A DNA stretch of 24,398 bases from the IMG/VR virus record IMGVR_UViG_3300031758_000555, positions 1 to 24,398 of that record. One strand, given 5' to 3'. A program made the translations under genes and the position numbers. The stretch is from a virus. Positions within the stretch are counted from its first letter, which is position 1; each line of letters starts with the position of its first letter. The notes beneath the pieces are model-generated. The model searched no databases. It saw nothing but the letters and a program-made list of their open reading frames with translations, and was not told the DNA's origin. This document shows, piece after piece, positions 1 to 8,180 of the stretch.

Positions 1-50
1 GTGCTTGATGGTACACCAAGCTTCTTCAAAAATGATTCAATGTTTTTCAT
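1..50 (-). CDS. 5' end of an unidentified late gene, cut by the window edge
   Basis: An ATG at 50-48 on the minus strand opens a reading frame that runs off the left edge; only about 16 codons are visible (MKNIESFLKKLGVPSS). It begins five bases after the stop codon of the preceding minus-strand gene, as expected in a tightly packed late operon. The visible part is an amphipathic, lysine-rich helix. Given its place after the probable portal gene, a head protein (scaffold, protease or capsid) is a reasonable guess, but too little is visible to say. Confidence 0.55.
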   Translation of the reverse strand, partial: MKNIESFLKKLGVPSS

Positions 51-55
51 GGTTG

Positions 56-307
56 TTATTGTTCTTTACGTTTACGATATGTACGCTTTGTTTCCGATGG
101 CTCGTCATTAGCTTCTTCAGCACCATCTACAAATGCGTCTTCCACTACTTCTTCAGCCACAACAGGCTTAGGAGCAACAGGAGTTGGCTTGTCTGATAGA
201 ATCTCAAAATTCTTAAAATGACCTCCTTTTTTTAGTTGGTCAACGGCAAACTTGGTCATAATAGAAACCTTGCCTGTCTTGACATTTAAAACTTTAATCT
301 TGTTCAT
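56..307 (-). CDS. Small head-region protein, function unknown (83 aa)
   Basis: The 83-aa product has a compact N-terminal part (residues 1-40, starting MNKIKVLNVKTGKVSIMT) that looks like a small beta-rich fold, followed by a Pro/Ala/Val linker, an acidic stretch (about residues 50-72) and a very basic tail ending in RTYRKRKEQ. Small proteins of this build often follow portal genes in phages of Bacteroidetes, but I cannot name a family. The acidic-to-basic tail is probably disordered and could bind DNA or another virion protein. It starts at ATG 307-305, about eight bases after the predicted transcription start of a strong promoter at 322-352, so it may be transcribed more than the upstream genes. 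Confidence 0.75.
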   Translation of the reverse strand: MNKIKVLNVKTGKVSIMTKFAVDQLKKGGHFKNFEILSDKPTPVAPKPVVAEEVVEDAFVDGAEEANDEPSETKRTYRKRKEQ

Positions 308-321
308 TGCTTAATTTTTTA

Positions 322-352
322 CAAATATAATTGATTGATGTTTGGTTACAAA
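322..352 (-). promoter_or_regulatory. Bacteroidetes-type promoter for the head-region genes
   Basis: On the minus strand, TTTG (352-349) is followed after exactly 19 bases by TATATTTG (329-322), a full match to the Bacteroidetes consensus TTTG-N19-TAnnTTTG. Transcription would start near 315, giving a leader of only about eight bases before the ATG at 307. The -33 box overlaps the end of the portal gene, so this is an internal promoter boosting expression of the genes to the left, plausibly the abundant capsid proteins. Confidence 0.75.
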
Positions 353-2094
353 CTGCTATTATTCATTGGTCTTCCCATCATGTCTGATGTGTCAACGCCA
401 TTGTCATTTGCCTCGTCTTCCATGCTCTCTGATTCATTCTCACTTGCGGCAATCATTGGTGCAAGATAGGCATCAATCATGGCAAATATGGTTGGAAGCG
501 GCTGCTCAAGAACTATTGTTCCATTTGAAGCAACAATTGATGATAAAGCTTTGTAAGCATGAAGCGACTTCATCACATCTTCCTTCTCAATGATACCCGC
601 TTGCATCATGCTAATCTTGTCTTTTGAGCTGATGGTATAGATTGGGTCATAGCTAACTAAAACCTCTACTAAACGCGAAACAGCTTTATTTCCGCTGAAA
701 CGCTTACGAGCCAAGTCTTTCGTTGTCTCAATCAAGAATGAAACAGGGGCGTTGCGGTCAGTTAGGTTTATAATCTCCTGCATCAAATCCCACTCAGTCT
801 TCATTGAGAATGAGATAGGCTTGATGATATTAGGGGCTTGTGGATTTGTTACATTGCGATAAGCCTCAACATAGACAAGCGACTTGTAGATGATTTCATC
901 AAAGATGTTATTGCTGATTTTAGTCAGCTGGGCAAATGAGTCTTCCCTGTCAATAATCTTAGCTACGCCACTCTGAGCCTCTTCAATCATATTTAGGTGC
1001 AAAGCATCTTCCGCCTTTTTGAGCAAAGTTTGCCAAGCATCACCCGAATACTGAATAATGTCAACTGGCGGACTGATAAATCTCACAAGTGGGTCACTTC
1101 CCGTTTCTCCCGTGAACGCAGCATTGCCTTTCTCTCTAATAAACACACCATAAGGTGAACGAGAGACTATACGTCCTGTTCCATTACATCTACGGCACAT
1201 ATCATGCTCTTCATTCTCTGAATCGTAGATGATACCATCACGGCATCCCTTAGCGTCACAGGTTTCACCAACTTCTTCCCGATACGGGAACGCTGATGTA
1301 GTCATCACACCTTGCCAGTCTGAGTATTGACGAATAGCCTCGTTTGCAAAAGGCACAAACGCACTAAAGTAACTCTCAAAGTACTTCTCAGGAGTCAAGT
1401 CACCACCAAGCACACATCCAGGTACTTTACCAATGTTGTGCATATAAACAGGGATGATTTCAAACTGAAGTTTGCGGTCATCACCGTATTGAATGTGCTT
1501 GTAAAAGCCAATATCAGTCAATGTGTAATACACAAGACCTTCATTCACATATTTATTTGACTTTTTAATGCGGCTTTTTTCCTTATCATCAAGCCAAGTG
1601 ATGTGATTCTTGTCAAGATATTTGATTTGCTCAGTAGAGATAATCAAAGGCTCAACATCAACTTTAATAGAAGGATTTATAAGACCTTCACCAACGGGAA
1701 TCCACACAATCCATCCGTTAGGGTCTTCAATCATGCGTGGCACGACAAACTTTTGGATGTATGAGTAGAAGAAGTTCTCATTGAACTTAACTGTACTCAA
1801 GTAAGCGTTAAGCTCATCGCTAACTTGGATTGAGAAGTTGGCGTTTTGGAATATGCGATAAAGCTTGTCTATCGCCTTTTGAATTGAGCCCTTTGTAATT
1901 GGCTCATATATCATCTCGCGATACTTCTTTATCTCAGGGTCTTCATTTGGTCTGCGCTCAGTCAATATCTTTCCTGGCTTCTTTCCTCGTGTATGCACAA
2001 ACATTGTCTCGCGCACATCATACCACTCATTGTAGTAATCAGGGCGATACTTTTTGTCTGTGAGAATTATATTTATATCTTCAATTGTTATCAT
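346..2094 (-). CDS. Probable portal protein (582 aa)
   Basis: The size (582 aa) and the order of segments fit phage portal proteins of the SPP1 gp6 type: a helical N-terminal part, a central beta-rich region, then a long helical section beginning near QYSGDAWQTLLKKAEDAL, which resembles the portal stem and crown helices. The portal is the dodecameric ring through which DNA enters and leaves the head. An unusual insertion carries four cysteines (C279, C284, C300, C303), the second pair in a CRRCNGTG motif like the zinc-binding repeats of DnaJ. The start at ATG 2094 overlaps the TGA of the upstream gene (ATGA), which is better than a TTG six bases earlier. The gene lies after the tail genes instead of next to the terminase. 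The call rests on fold-like features and context; another large head or neck protein is the alternative. Confidence 0.62.
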   Translation of the reverse strand: MITIEDINIILTDKKYRPDYYNEWYDVRETMFVHTRGKKPGKILTERRPNEDPEIKKYREMIYEPITKGSIQKAIDKLYRIFQNANFSIQVSDELNAYLSTVKFNENFFYSYIQKFVVPRMIEDPNGWIVWIPVGEGLINPSIKVDVEPLIISTEQIKYLDKNHITWLDDKEKSRIKKSNKYVNEGLVYYTLTDIGFYKHIQYGDDRKLQFEIIPVYMHNIGKVPGCVLGGDLTPEKYFESYFSAFVPFANEAIRQYSDWQGVMTTSAFPYREEVGETCDAKGCRDGIIYDSENEEHDMCRRCNGTGRIVSRSPYGVFIREKGNAAFTGETGSDPLVRFISPPVDIIQYSGDAWQTLLKKAEDALHLNMIEEAQSGVAKIIDREDSFAQLTKISNNIFDEIIYKSLVYVEAYRNVTNPQAPNIIKPISFSMKTEWDLMQEIINLTDRNAPVSFLIETTKDLARKRFSGNKAVSRLVEVLVSYDPIYTISSKDKISMMQAGIIEKEDVMKSLHAYKALSSIVASNGTIVLEQPLPTIFAMIDAYLAPMIAASENESESMEDEANDNGVDTSDMMGRPMNNSSL

Positions 2095-3155
2095 TGGCAA
2101 GTAAGTGATTTGTTACAATCAATAGTTTCAAAGTTGACTTCTAAATACCAACGTGAGCCAGTATCGTTATTTCTGTTTATTTCTCCTTGAACTTGATATT
2201 CTTTTCCATTGACATAAACGCTTCTGCCTGAAAAAACATTTACCAAATACTTGACAAATGATTGTGGCAGCTGATAGGTGCGTAATTGCCAAATCTCAGC
2301 ACTTTGTGACATCGTTGTTTTGAGCGATGTGCTTATTACCTCCTTAGTTATAGAAAAGTTTGTTTGCTCAAAGAACCCTGGTACTCGCACCTTATTTGAG
2401 TATTGAAAAGGAATGCCGCTTCCAAGGTTGTAATTATCACCATAATAGATATTAAAGCAATCATCTTTTGGGTAAATCGACTCAACCACAACCGTTCTGT
2501 TGTAATTTGTACAAGCCACCTCTTTAAAAGGCTCAGAGCAGAATGTGATGGTAGACTCAGTTATACCAAGGCATTGGCGAGTAGTGGTGAACGTAAATTC
2601 AAAGTAGAAACAAGTTTCTAATCCTTCGGCTTCTAAAAATTGACGAATTGCGTCAAGATTGAAACGAATCATCTGAATTGGATTAACCGAAGTGTTTCCC
2701 GTATAATCTGTTTGATTGTAAGTGCCCACATAATTTAAGTAGGCTATTGCATCAAACATACTCTCATCAATAACCAACTCTGTATCATCACAGCAGGTTT
2801 TTATTGCAAAAGTTGCAAATGCCGTATTAGTTGGTGACAATAGATTAGCGGGAAGCCATCCATGTTCACATCCTGTTTCATTTATTTCGTATGGCTGTTG
2901 GAATTGAAAATCAAAGGTATCTCCCTGTTGATATGGAGTCCAAAAAGGCATATCGTTGCCACATAGATTGCAGTTCCAAGAATCATCACAACTGCAAAGC
3001 ACAAATCCATTTGTTACAATCAATCCATTGCAAACACCACATATAGTTGTTATATCTTGACAAAAAACCCTTGAGATTGGGTCAGGTGGGTAGCAAATCG
3101 TTGTGGCATCACAAATTATTGCGTTTGAATATATATAGCTGTCAAATAATTCCAT
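2091..3155 (-). CDS. Cysteine-rich tail or tip structural protein (354 aa)
   Basis: I do not recognise a named family. The 354-aa product is rich in aromatic residues, Thr, Asn and Cys. Its N-terminal 70 residues contain a zinc-ribbon-like set of cysteines: C39/C42, C54/C56 and C62/C65. The rest reads as beta structure with many short polar turns, as in phage tail tip or fibre proteins. It follows two other large tail proteins in the late operon (18 bases after the previous gene) and its stop overlaps the ATG of the probable portal gene. A role in the distal tail or host contact is inferred from position and composition only. Confidence 0.7.
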   Translation of the reverse strand: MELFDSYIYSNAIICDATTICYPPDPISRVFCQDITTICGVCNGLIVTNGFVLCSCDDSWNCNLCGNDMPFWTPYQQGDTFDFQFQQPYEINETGCEHGWLPANLLSPTNTAFATFAIKTCCDDTELVIDESMFDAIAYLNYVGTYNQTDYTGNTSVNPIQMIRFNLDAIRQFLEAEGLETCFYFEFTFTTTRQCLGITESTITFCSEPFKEVACTNYNRTVVVESIYPKDDCFNIYYGDNYNLGSGIPFQYSNKVRVPGFFEQTNFSITKEVISTSLKTTMSQSAEIWQLRTYQLPQSFVKYLVNVFSGRSVYVNGKEYQVQGEINRNNDTGSRWYLEVNFETIDCNKSLTCQ

Positions 3156-3173
3156 ACTTCAAAGATAATTGTT

Positions 3174-6100
3174 TTATGGGCATAGAGCATTACCAAGTTT
3201 AAATGTTGCAGTATTAGTCATGTTAGTTCCTGCCTTTGTGACTATACTCCATTCTCCTGAAGTTAATCCAGACCATACAAAAGAAAAAGAACCACTTGTT
3301 GTTCCAATAGGAAGAGTAAGCGTTGGGATTCCATTTACAGTAAATTGACCCATATAAAGTTCAATTATTCTTGTAGTTGGAACATTAAATGAATATTCAA
3401 TTACATATGTTTCTCCAACAACAGGGAATGTAGTTTCTCCAACCTTACTCGATATATACAAAAACCTTGAAGCATTTGTGTTGTTAAATGTGACTGGTAT
3501 TGTATCTCCAAGCACAAGAATCGGCATTGTTAAATTGCTACTGCTATTAATCCTGTCGTGACGAATGAAATACTCGCAAACAACTGCTGCTTCAGGGAAA
3601 CTGATGTATCCGCAGAAACGATACTTCCCATTATCAAAGTTAGGAGCATCGAGAACAACAGAGGCTTTAAAAGTAACAGGGTCAAAAGCCGTGTCCATTG
3701 AAAGCACAAGCGGATTGTTTAACTCACTCATGCCCCAAAGACTTAGAGCTTCATTATTTTCAACAATAGTTGGGAATCCAAACGGGTCTTTTTCCATAAA
3801 GAAGATGAAGTTACCCTCTCTATCCGCTTCATAAGTAAGTCTAATCGCGTCCCAATCTGCAAAACAAATTGGTGCTTCAATCTCTTGATAAAGACCTGTA
3901 ATCTTATCCTTTCCCTCTATAACAACATCGGTTATTACTTGGTCGTATCCTCCGTTGTTAGGCTCAATCTCAATAGCGTTTACTTTAAAAGCTTTCACCG
4001 TTTTCCAAAAGAACGGAACACCAATTTGAGGGAATAAGTCAAACTCAAAGGTGTATTCAAAATAAACGTCTTCATTTGTCCAAGTCTGAGTAGCTAAAGC
4101 ACTCGTTATATATGAATTTGTAAGTCCACCCGCAGGTGTTCTGTTTAGATATGTAGCTGTATCTGAAGTGCTCACTTGACCTGGCTGAAAAGGAATGTAT
4201 TCCCAAGGCACACGAATGTTTCTAATAGACGTAAGAACATCATCTCCTATGCTTGGGCCAGCGTCTGCAACAATCAGGTTATTGTAGTTATGGAAGTTTC
4301 CTGGATAGGCATAATCCCTTTCTGAATAGTGTGTTTCATATTCAAAGAAAGTTGTTTTGCCCACAGTTGGAAAATTGTCTTTGCGCTTATAAATCTTCAG
4401 TCTAACAGACTTTAGTTGTCTCGGCCAAAATAAATTATCTACCCCCAAATCGGCAAGGCAATCACCAAAATCACCTTCAGATAAAGTCAAGTCATGCCCA
4501 ATTCTTTCTTTAGCAACAGGCTGAAAGCATTCTGTGTTTGTCTTTTGCCAATATTGAACAAAGTTTGAATCAAAGTCAGGAACACAATCACAATCCATAT
4601 CGGGGAAACGAGTAACCCTTATTTCTTCAGATAAGAAGGTGTTTACCATTTCTCCGTTAGAACCATAAACGATTGCGGCCACACGATAAACCGAAGTTGG
4701 ATTGACGCTTGTTCCTACATAAAGAAAGCACTCCCAATAAGCACCACTTAAATATGGAGTACCTCCAGGAGCTACAAGGTGATTATTTAAAACCGCAGTT
4801 CCTGGATAAGTAAGAACTCTGTAACGAGATGAATCAGTAGCGGTTAAAAAGTCAACCGTATCATCGCTTGCCGATGTATCAAACAAGTGATAAACTATTA
4901 CAGGCGCAGTAGCCCCATGAATAGGAGGGACGATGACTTTAAAGGTTATTCTTGTTGGTTCAAGAACAGAAAAGTTATTTACAACTCCATTCGCTCGTGA
5001 CAATGTGAACTGCGGAAGTAAAAACTCAGAAGCCGCATTATTGATTCCTTTATTGTAAAATCTTGCGGCAAAGTTTGAGCAAGTTATTTGATTACAGGCA
5101 AAAGGAGAATCACCCACAAGCGTTGCGGGGTCACTCATGTAAAAAGCTCCTGACAAATACTTTTTATTGCTATTGTAGACCGATGGGAATGTGTTTGTCC
5201 AATCTGAAGAAGTCGATAAAGTTGTCCTTCTGACTTTTGGTGCGTTATTCCAAAGCAGATTGGTTATGAAGTTCTCATAATCTTGAATCAAGTAAAAAGT
5301 AAACTCTACATTGAAATAACCATTAATAGCATCAACTGGTCTGAAATAGACTTCCCAATTTTTTAAGTTTAAAGCATTAGATGTTGCTCCATTAAGAGTC
5401 ATCTGCTGAGCGATTCCATCAGGATGCGCACCCGATAAATACTGAATGTAGTATCCTGTCGGCAGTTGCTGATTGAGTTCAAAAGGTGATTCGCAATCAA
5501 AAATGAATAAAGCAGGATTGAATTGAAGCCTAAAACCTGTCACCAAACCAGGCTCATATCGCATATTGTAAACAACAGTCTTCTTGTCTAAGAAAGAGGC
5601 TTTGCTGTACAATACATCGGGAGAGCAAAATCCTGAACTTGGACTTAGATATCCGCCATCTGTTTGGATTTCAATATCTAAGCAACAAAGACAATCGCAA
5701 GGTTCTTCAACAGCAGTTCCTACAATATCAATTATAATGCTTGAACAAGCTCTAATCGTAGTTGTGCAATCAGGAGTTTCAGAAGGAGAGGTAGGTGTCC
5801 ATTCTAAACATACTTGCGCACTTCCATATGCGGGAATAATAGTTGCTATTGATGGCGTTTGTATTGGCTCAGGAGAACCGCAACCTGATGTTAGAACCTC
5901 AATTTCAATATCTGTAAAAGATGTATTTGCAACAGTTATACATTGAACATTGGTTACACCAACCTGTGTTCCTGTAAAATCAAAAGTTGTAGACAAAAAC
6001 ATATCCTCAACATCTACACAGCTGTGATTAAAAGTCCAAGAAAGGTCATCACCGTGTTCATTGGTCACAATAGTTCCTTCCCAAGAAACAGGAGTTGGAA

Positions 6101-6377
6101 GTGGAGGGCCAGGACAAAAAAGAAAATCTATTGTAAATGTATCACCTTCGGCAACTAAAAATGGAAAAGAGGGTGTTGCCCCATTTATTTCCACAATAGT
6201 CACAGCACCAGCACTCCATCCCGTTAAGTCAATAGTAAAGTCTGTTATGTTTAGGTCTGAGTTATGTATGTTTTTAAAGGTGACTAATTGTCTTTGACAA
6301 CCTAAACAACAGGCAATTGGGTTATCACCTGTGTCTGCCTGAATACCACTAACTATTTCAAACCTATGTATCGCCAT
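3174..6377 (-). CDS. Large beta-sandwich tail protein with Ig-like domains (1067 aa)
   Basis: This 1067-aa protein begins with two repeated beta-sandwich domains (about residues 1-115 and 120-225). The second shows the hallmarks of ASH/choice-of-anchor-type Ig domains: VTNVQCITVANTS, a Pro-rich turn, VCLEWTPT, and a closing IIIDIVGTAVE strand. A Cys-rich linker (CDCLCCLDI) follows, then a long beta-rich middle and a C-terminal domain (about 990-1067) that resembles a small carbohydrate-binding jelly roll. Cysteines are common in the N-terminal third. It lies between a hub-like protein and a Cys-rich tail protein, 16 and 18 bases from its neighbours. A tip or side fibre that contacts the host surface is likely. 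Ig-like domains are well known on tailed-phage virions; the C-terminal reading is weaker. Confidence 0.75.
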   Translation of the reverse strand: MAIHRFEIVSGIQADTGDNPIACCLGCQRQLVTFKNIHNSDLNITDFTIDLTGWSAGAVTIVEINGATPSFPFLVAEGDTFTIDFLFCPGPPLPTPVSWEGTIVTNEHGDDLSWTFNHSCVDVEDMFLSTTFDFTGTQVGVTNVQCITVANTSFTDIEIEVLTSGCGSPEPIQTPSIATIIPAYGSAQVCLEWTPTSPSETPDCTTTIRACSSIIIDIVGTAVEEPCDCLCCLDIEIQTDGGYLSPSSGFCSPDVLYSKASFLDKKTVVYNMRYEPGLVTGFRLQFNPALFIFDCESPFELNQQLPTGYYIQYLSGAHPDGIAQQMTLNGATSNALNLKNWEVYFRPVDAINGYFNVEFTFYLIQDYENFITNLLWNNAPKVRRTTLSTSSDWTNTFPSVYNSNKKYLSGAFYMSDPATLVGDSPFACNQITCSNFAARFYNKGINNAASEFLLPQFTLSRANGVVNNFSVLEPTRITFKVIVPPIHGATAPVIVYHLFDTSASDDTVDFLTATDSSRYRVLTYPGTAVLNNHLVAPGGTPYLSGAYWECFLYVGTSVNPTSVYRVAAIVYGSNGEMVNTFLSEEIRVTRFPDMDCDCVPDFDSNFVQYWQKTNTECFQPVAKERIGHDLTLSEGDFGDCLADLGVDNLFWPRQLKSVRLKIYKRKDNFPTVGKTTFFEYETHYSERDYAYPGNFHNYNNLIVADAGPSIGDDVLTSIRNIRVPWEYIPFQPGQVSTSDTATYLNRTPAGGLTNSYITSALATQTWTNEDVYFEYTFEFDLFPQIGVPFFWKTVKAFKVNAIEIEPNNGGYDQVITDVVIEGKDKITGLYQEIEAPICFADWDAIRLTYEADREGNFIFFMEKDPFGFPTIVENNEALSLWGMSELNNPLVLSMDTAFDPVTFKASVVLDAPNFDNGKYRFCGYISFPEAAVVCEYFIRHDRINSSSNLTMPILVLGDTIPVTFNNTNASRFLYISSKVGETTFPVVGETYVIEYSFNVPTTRIIELYMGQFTVNGIPTLTLPIGTTSGSFSFVWSGLTSGEWSIVTKAGTNMTNTATFKLGNALCP

Positions 6378-6392
6378 TTTGTTGCTTTTTTA

Positions 6393-8180
6393 TTAAACTA
6401 TACCCTTTACGTCAATAGTTCTCTTCACAAAATCCACCTTCAACTCCTTAATCTCTCCAAATTTAATGTTTGAACCCATCTTGATGCGAACATTTTTTGT
6501 AAAACTTATTGCATCGAACTGAGCACAATCAAATTCAAAAGTGAAGCTAAAGTCATAAACCTTGTTGCCAGGGACTCTTGGGTTATTGATATAATGAAAT
6601 AAAGTGTAAAGGTTATTTGAGTTATTCTCATTAAACCACATTGGGTAGTTGAAGAGCTTGTTTGGAAGTACTGATTGATTGTCCGCTACGGAATAATCAT
6701 TGTTTAAAGGATACCAGTTGGTTACTGGTCCAACAGGGCCATCTGTAAAAGCACTTGAATAATCCCTTTTAATCAAAGCGTTGTTAACGGGTGATGTAGC
6801 ATCCCAAATCAAAAACTTATAGTTAAAAGCCGTGTGCTGCGACATCAGAAGCAAGTTTCTTGAATTGTCAATAGCGTTACCAAATACAGCATTAAAAAAC
6901 CCTACATTAAATGTTGCAAAAGTGTCAATTCCTGCATAATCATCCCTAAATCGAGCAATACCTGATAAAAATTGATTCTCCATAAAACCTTCTTGAGCAG
7001 GTGATGGAGGATTATTCCACTCTACGATTTCGTTGTATCTATCAGCTGCTTCATAGCTAATCAAGTCAGAGCCGTCCTGAAGATAGGTGTATGTAGAATA
7101 AGCATACTTCTTTTCATCAATCCAAGAAAAGCAGATGCGATTATTTATGATTTTCCCATCGTTTAGTAACTGCTCAGAATCTATCCAAGTATTTGTATTC
7201 TCAAAATAGTCTTTTCGCTCGAAAATAAATACACCATCAATAATCCAATACCTTGCATTAAACAAAGGTTTTAGATGCCTTTGCATTAATGTATCAAGCG
7301 TTTCTATTGGAAGATTCTCGGTCATCAATAAACCATTCGACTCACTTGGCTTGTATCCTTTGCGTACTGGGGCTGAGAAAAGCAAAAGATTGTAGTATGG
7401 AGAAGCTGGGTCATTAAGTATAGAGCTTTCAAAAGTAAGGCCGCATTTATCACAAACATTTTGAATGTAATCACGAACAAGTGCTGTTGGATGATACCAT
7501 TGACATTGAATGAGCCTGTTTTGCAAATCTGTAAACCAACCACTTATTTCGGAAAAAGAATCAGCTGGATTAGTCCAAGTTCCTCCTGTACAAGTTGCGC
7601 TATTACAAGATGTTCCTGGAATAGCACATACAATTTGACAAACAACAAAAGCAATTGATTGAACAGCTACTACAACGAGAGAAAGCGGTATTAAAACAGC
7701 ATAAATAGCAACATTCAATATTGAATAAAGAAAAAGTAAAACCTCAGTTATAAACTCAGGCTTCATCTCAACACAATACCTAACCTTTTTTTGTTGTGTG
7801 CCTAAAAGACCATCATAAATAAGTGTTGACTTAACGCAATCAAGTTCGGGCTCTTTTTCTACCATCTGACAAGTAACCCAGCACTCAGGTTCACACCAAT
7901 CAATGGAATCACCTCTTATCACCCCGCTAAACACTAATCTACCGCAGCACTCATCATAAACCTCAGCATTAACCTCATTGATATATCCGTTTGGGTCATC
8001 AATCAAAGCGGTCTTTAAAATGTTATACCCATCTTCATAAAACGTAAGCTCATTGCTGTAAGACTTGACTAATATACCCTCGTCATCACTTTCGCGAAAG
8101 GTTACTTCAAACTTGTCAATACCATCAATCTGACCTGTAATCTGTACGTTGTTAAGCTTTATTACTACGGGTGACTTCAT
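6393..8180 (-). CDS. Tail hub or distal tail protein with a hydrophobic hairpin (595 aa)
   Basis: The gene directly follows the tape measure gene (ATG overlapping its TGA), where siphophages encode distal tail and hub proteins. Residues 1-125 form a beta-rich domain starting KSPVVIKLNNVQITG. Residues about 143-188 are a strikingly hydrophobic stretch (ITEVLLFLYSILNVAIY onwards, ending CQIVCAIPG), long enough for two membrane-spanning helices. The part after residue 220 (YIQNVCDKCGL, LDTLMQRHLKPLFN, WIIDGVFIFERKDYF) resembles the gp27-like hub proteins of tail tips, in which a domain repeats the tail tube fold. The expected role is to cap the tube and hold the tape measure C-terminus. The hydrophobic segment is odd for a hub and might insert in the host membrane on DNA delivery; that is inference. 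Confidence 0.72.
   Translation of the reverse strand: MKSPVVIKLNNVQITGQIDGIDKFEVTFRESDDEGILVKSYSNELTFYEDGYNILKTALIDDPNGYINEVNAEVYDECCGRLVFSGVIRGDSIDWCEPECWVTCQMVEKEPELDCVKSTLIYDGLLGTQQKKVRYCVEMKPEFITEVLLFLYSILNVAIYAVLIPLSLVVVAVQSIAFVVCQIVCAIPGTSCNSATCTGGTWTNPADSFSEISGWFTDLQNRLIQCQWYHPTALVRDYIQNVCDKCGLTFESSILNDPASPYYNLLLFSAPVRKGYKPSESNGLLMTENLPIETLDTLMQRHLKPLFNARYWIIDGVFIFERKDYFENTNTWIDSEQLLNDGKIINNRICFSWIDEKKYAYSTYTYLQDGSDLISYEAADRYNEIVEWNNPPSPAQEGFMENQFLSGIARFRDDYAGIDTFATFNVGFFNAVFGNAIDNSRNLLLMSQHTAFNYKFLIWDATSPVNNALIKRDYSSAFTDGPVGPVTNWYPLNNDYSVADNQSVLPNKLFNYPMWFNENNSNNLYTLFHYINNPRVPGNKVYDFSFTFEFDCAQFDAISFTKNVRIKMGSNIKFGEIKELKVDFVKRTIDVKGIV

Noticed and set aside
3160-3167. TATCTTTG -7-like box on the minus strand before the 354-aa gene
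   Set aside because: It lies four bases before the ATG, has no -33 box, and a lone TAnnTTTG is expected many times by chance.
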